Below, piece by piece: positions 5,633 through 6,061 of a stretch of DNA of 6,061 nt. Source of the DNA: Deltaproteobacteria bacterium (GTDB lineage Bacteria; Desulfobacterota; Desulfuromonadia; Desulfuromonadales; Geopsychrobacteraceae); contig JAACTI010000214.1 in assembly GCA_009993495.1 (NCBI GenBank), positions 1 through 6,061 of the forward strand, written 5' to 3'. Within the stretch, counting starts at the first letter, position 1, and every line of letters begins with the position of its first letter. Made by a program: the position numbers and the translations under genes. The notes under the pieces were generated by a model. That model searched no databases, was not told the origin of the DNA, and saw only the letters and a program-made list of their open reading frames with translations.

Positions 5633-6061
5633 TCATGACTCTCCAATGGTGGAGTGGTTTGCAACGGACGTAGAGCAACAGGCAACCTTAATCACGATCT
5701 TATGCACCCTGGCCGGTGAAATTAGCGGTGCATGCGCGTCTGCGGGAAAAAACAGGCTGAACTGCCCCGGCCTGAGCTTGAACCAGATATCCGGTGGATC
5801 AGCAAAAAATTGGCAGTCGCGGTTCACATCAGCTTGCTGCCGAGGCTGAAGGCAGGCTGAACGAGGCTTCCAGCCTTGCAATTCTTCACCCTGTAAAACA
5901 ACCTGAATATCCATGTATCGGTCATGCACTTCAAGGTCAGACTCCTCCAGTTTTTTCCCCTGAACCCGCATAATAAGGGCATAGACCTTAGCACCATCAA
6001 TTTCATATTTGCCATCCGGTAATGCCAGCAAACCGGGCTGGCCAAGAAACTCGGCGGCCCG
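5633..6061 (-). CDS. YhcH/YjgK/YiaL (DUF386) family protein, 5' end beyond window
   Basis: The reading frame is open from the right edge to the TGA at 5635-5633, giving 142 residues and lacking roughly the first 20-30 of the family. The edge-proximal residues AAEFLGQPGLLALPDGKYEIDG match the family well, so an internal TTG at 6031 is not the true start. Hallmarks are the metal-site region EVHDRYMDIQVVLQGEE, then FFPADAHAP and VHKIVIKV near the end, typical of a small beta-barrel (cupin-like) fold. The last 16 or so residues (ACCSTSVANHSTIGES) are a tail beyond the usual end. Relatives include E. coli TabA, YhcH and EbgC, variously tied to sugar or sialic acid metabolism and biofilm formation; the biochemical activity of the family is unsettled, so none is assigned. 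It directly precedes corA with a one-base gap, so the two are probably co-transcribed. Confidence 0.9.
   Translation of the reverse strand, partial: RAAEFLGQPGLLALPDGKYEIDGAKVYALIMRVQGKKLEESDLEVHDRYMDIQVVLQGEELQGWKPRSACLQPRQQADVNRDCQFFADPPDIWFKLRPGQFSLFFPADAHAPLISPARVHKIVIKVACCSTSVANHSTIGES
5639..5644 (-). promoter_or_regulatory. Shine-Dalgarno site of corA inside the preceding gene
   Basis: GGAGAG on the minus strand lies in the last codons of the YhcH-family gene, seven bases before the corA ATG at 5631. It supports the 317-residue CorA and coupled translation with the upstream gene, whose TGA (5635-5633) ends one base before the ATG. Confidence 0.65.

Noticed and set aside
5632..5685. N-terminal extension of CorA from a TTG at 5685
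   Set aside because: It would overlap the upstream gene by over 50 bases and add 18 residues absent from E. coli CorA. The ATG at 5631 has a good ribosome site.

Overview
The window holds one tightly packed gene cluster, entirely on the minus strand, in a Gram-negative diderm bacterium of moderate GC content. In transcription order (high to low coordinates) the genes are: a YhcH/YjgK/YiaL-family protein cut by the right edge, a CorA magnesium channel, a YrbG-like CaCA-family Na+/Ca2+ exchanger, a stand-alone GAF-domain protein, an MlaE-family permease, an MlaF-like ABC ATPase-fold protein with degenerate motifs, an MlaD-like MCE protein, and a TPR lipoprotein cut by the left edge. Intergenic gaps run from 43 nt down to 1 nt, and the last junction overlaps by 8 nt. 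Most starts have a clear Shine-Dalgarno sequence, so a single operon is likely. No stretch over 300 bases lacks a gene. I see no RNA gene, mobile element, CRISPR array, convincing terminator or promoter.

The lipoprotein box, the MCE protein and the MlaE-type permease all imply an outer membrane. The protein style (E. coli-like CorA, a GAF-only protein, an Mla-like set without MlaC or MlaB in view) would fit a former deltaproteobacterium such as the Desulfuromonadales. That placement is an impression from protein character and was not tested by a search.

Left part (1-3085): an Mla/MCE-type lipid transport module. The permease would sit in the inner membrane, the MCE protein would be anchored there and project a long helical region into the periplasm, and the lipoprotein is probably on the outer membrane. 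The most striking point is the ATPase subunit. It aligns along its length with MlaF-type ATPases, yet the Walker A lysine, Q-loop glutamine, signature glycines, Walker B aspartate, catalytic glutamate, D-loop aspartate and switch histidine are all replaced. It looks like a pseudo-ATPase kept intact in an otherwise normal transporter operon.

Right part (3116-6061): divalent cation transport (CorA and the CaCA exchanger) plus a GAF protein and the YhcH-family gene. E. coli also carries its CaCA exchanger yrbG next to the mla genes, so the link between this exchanger and MCE lipid transport may be more than local chance.
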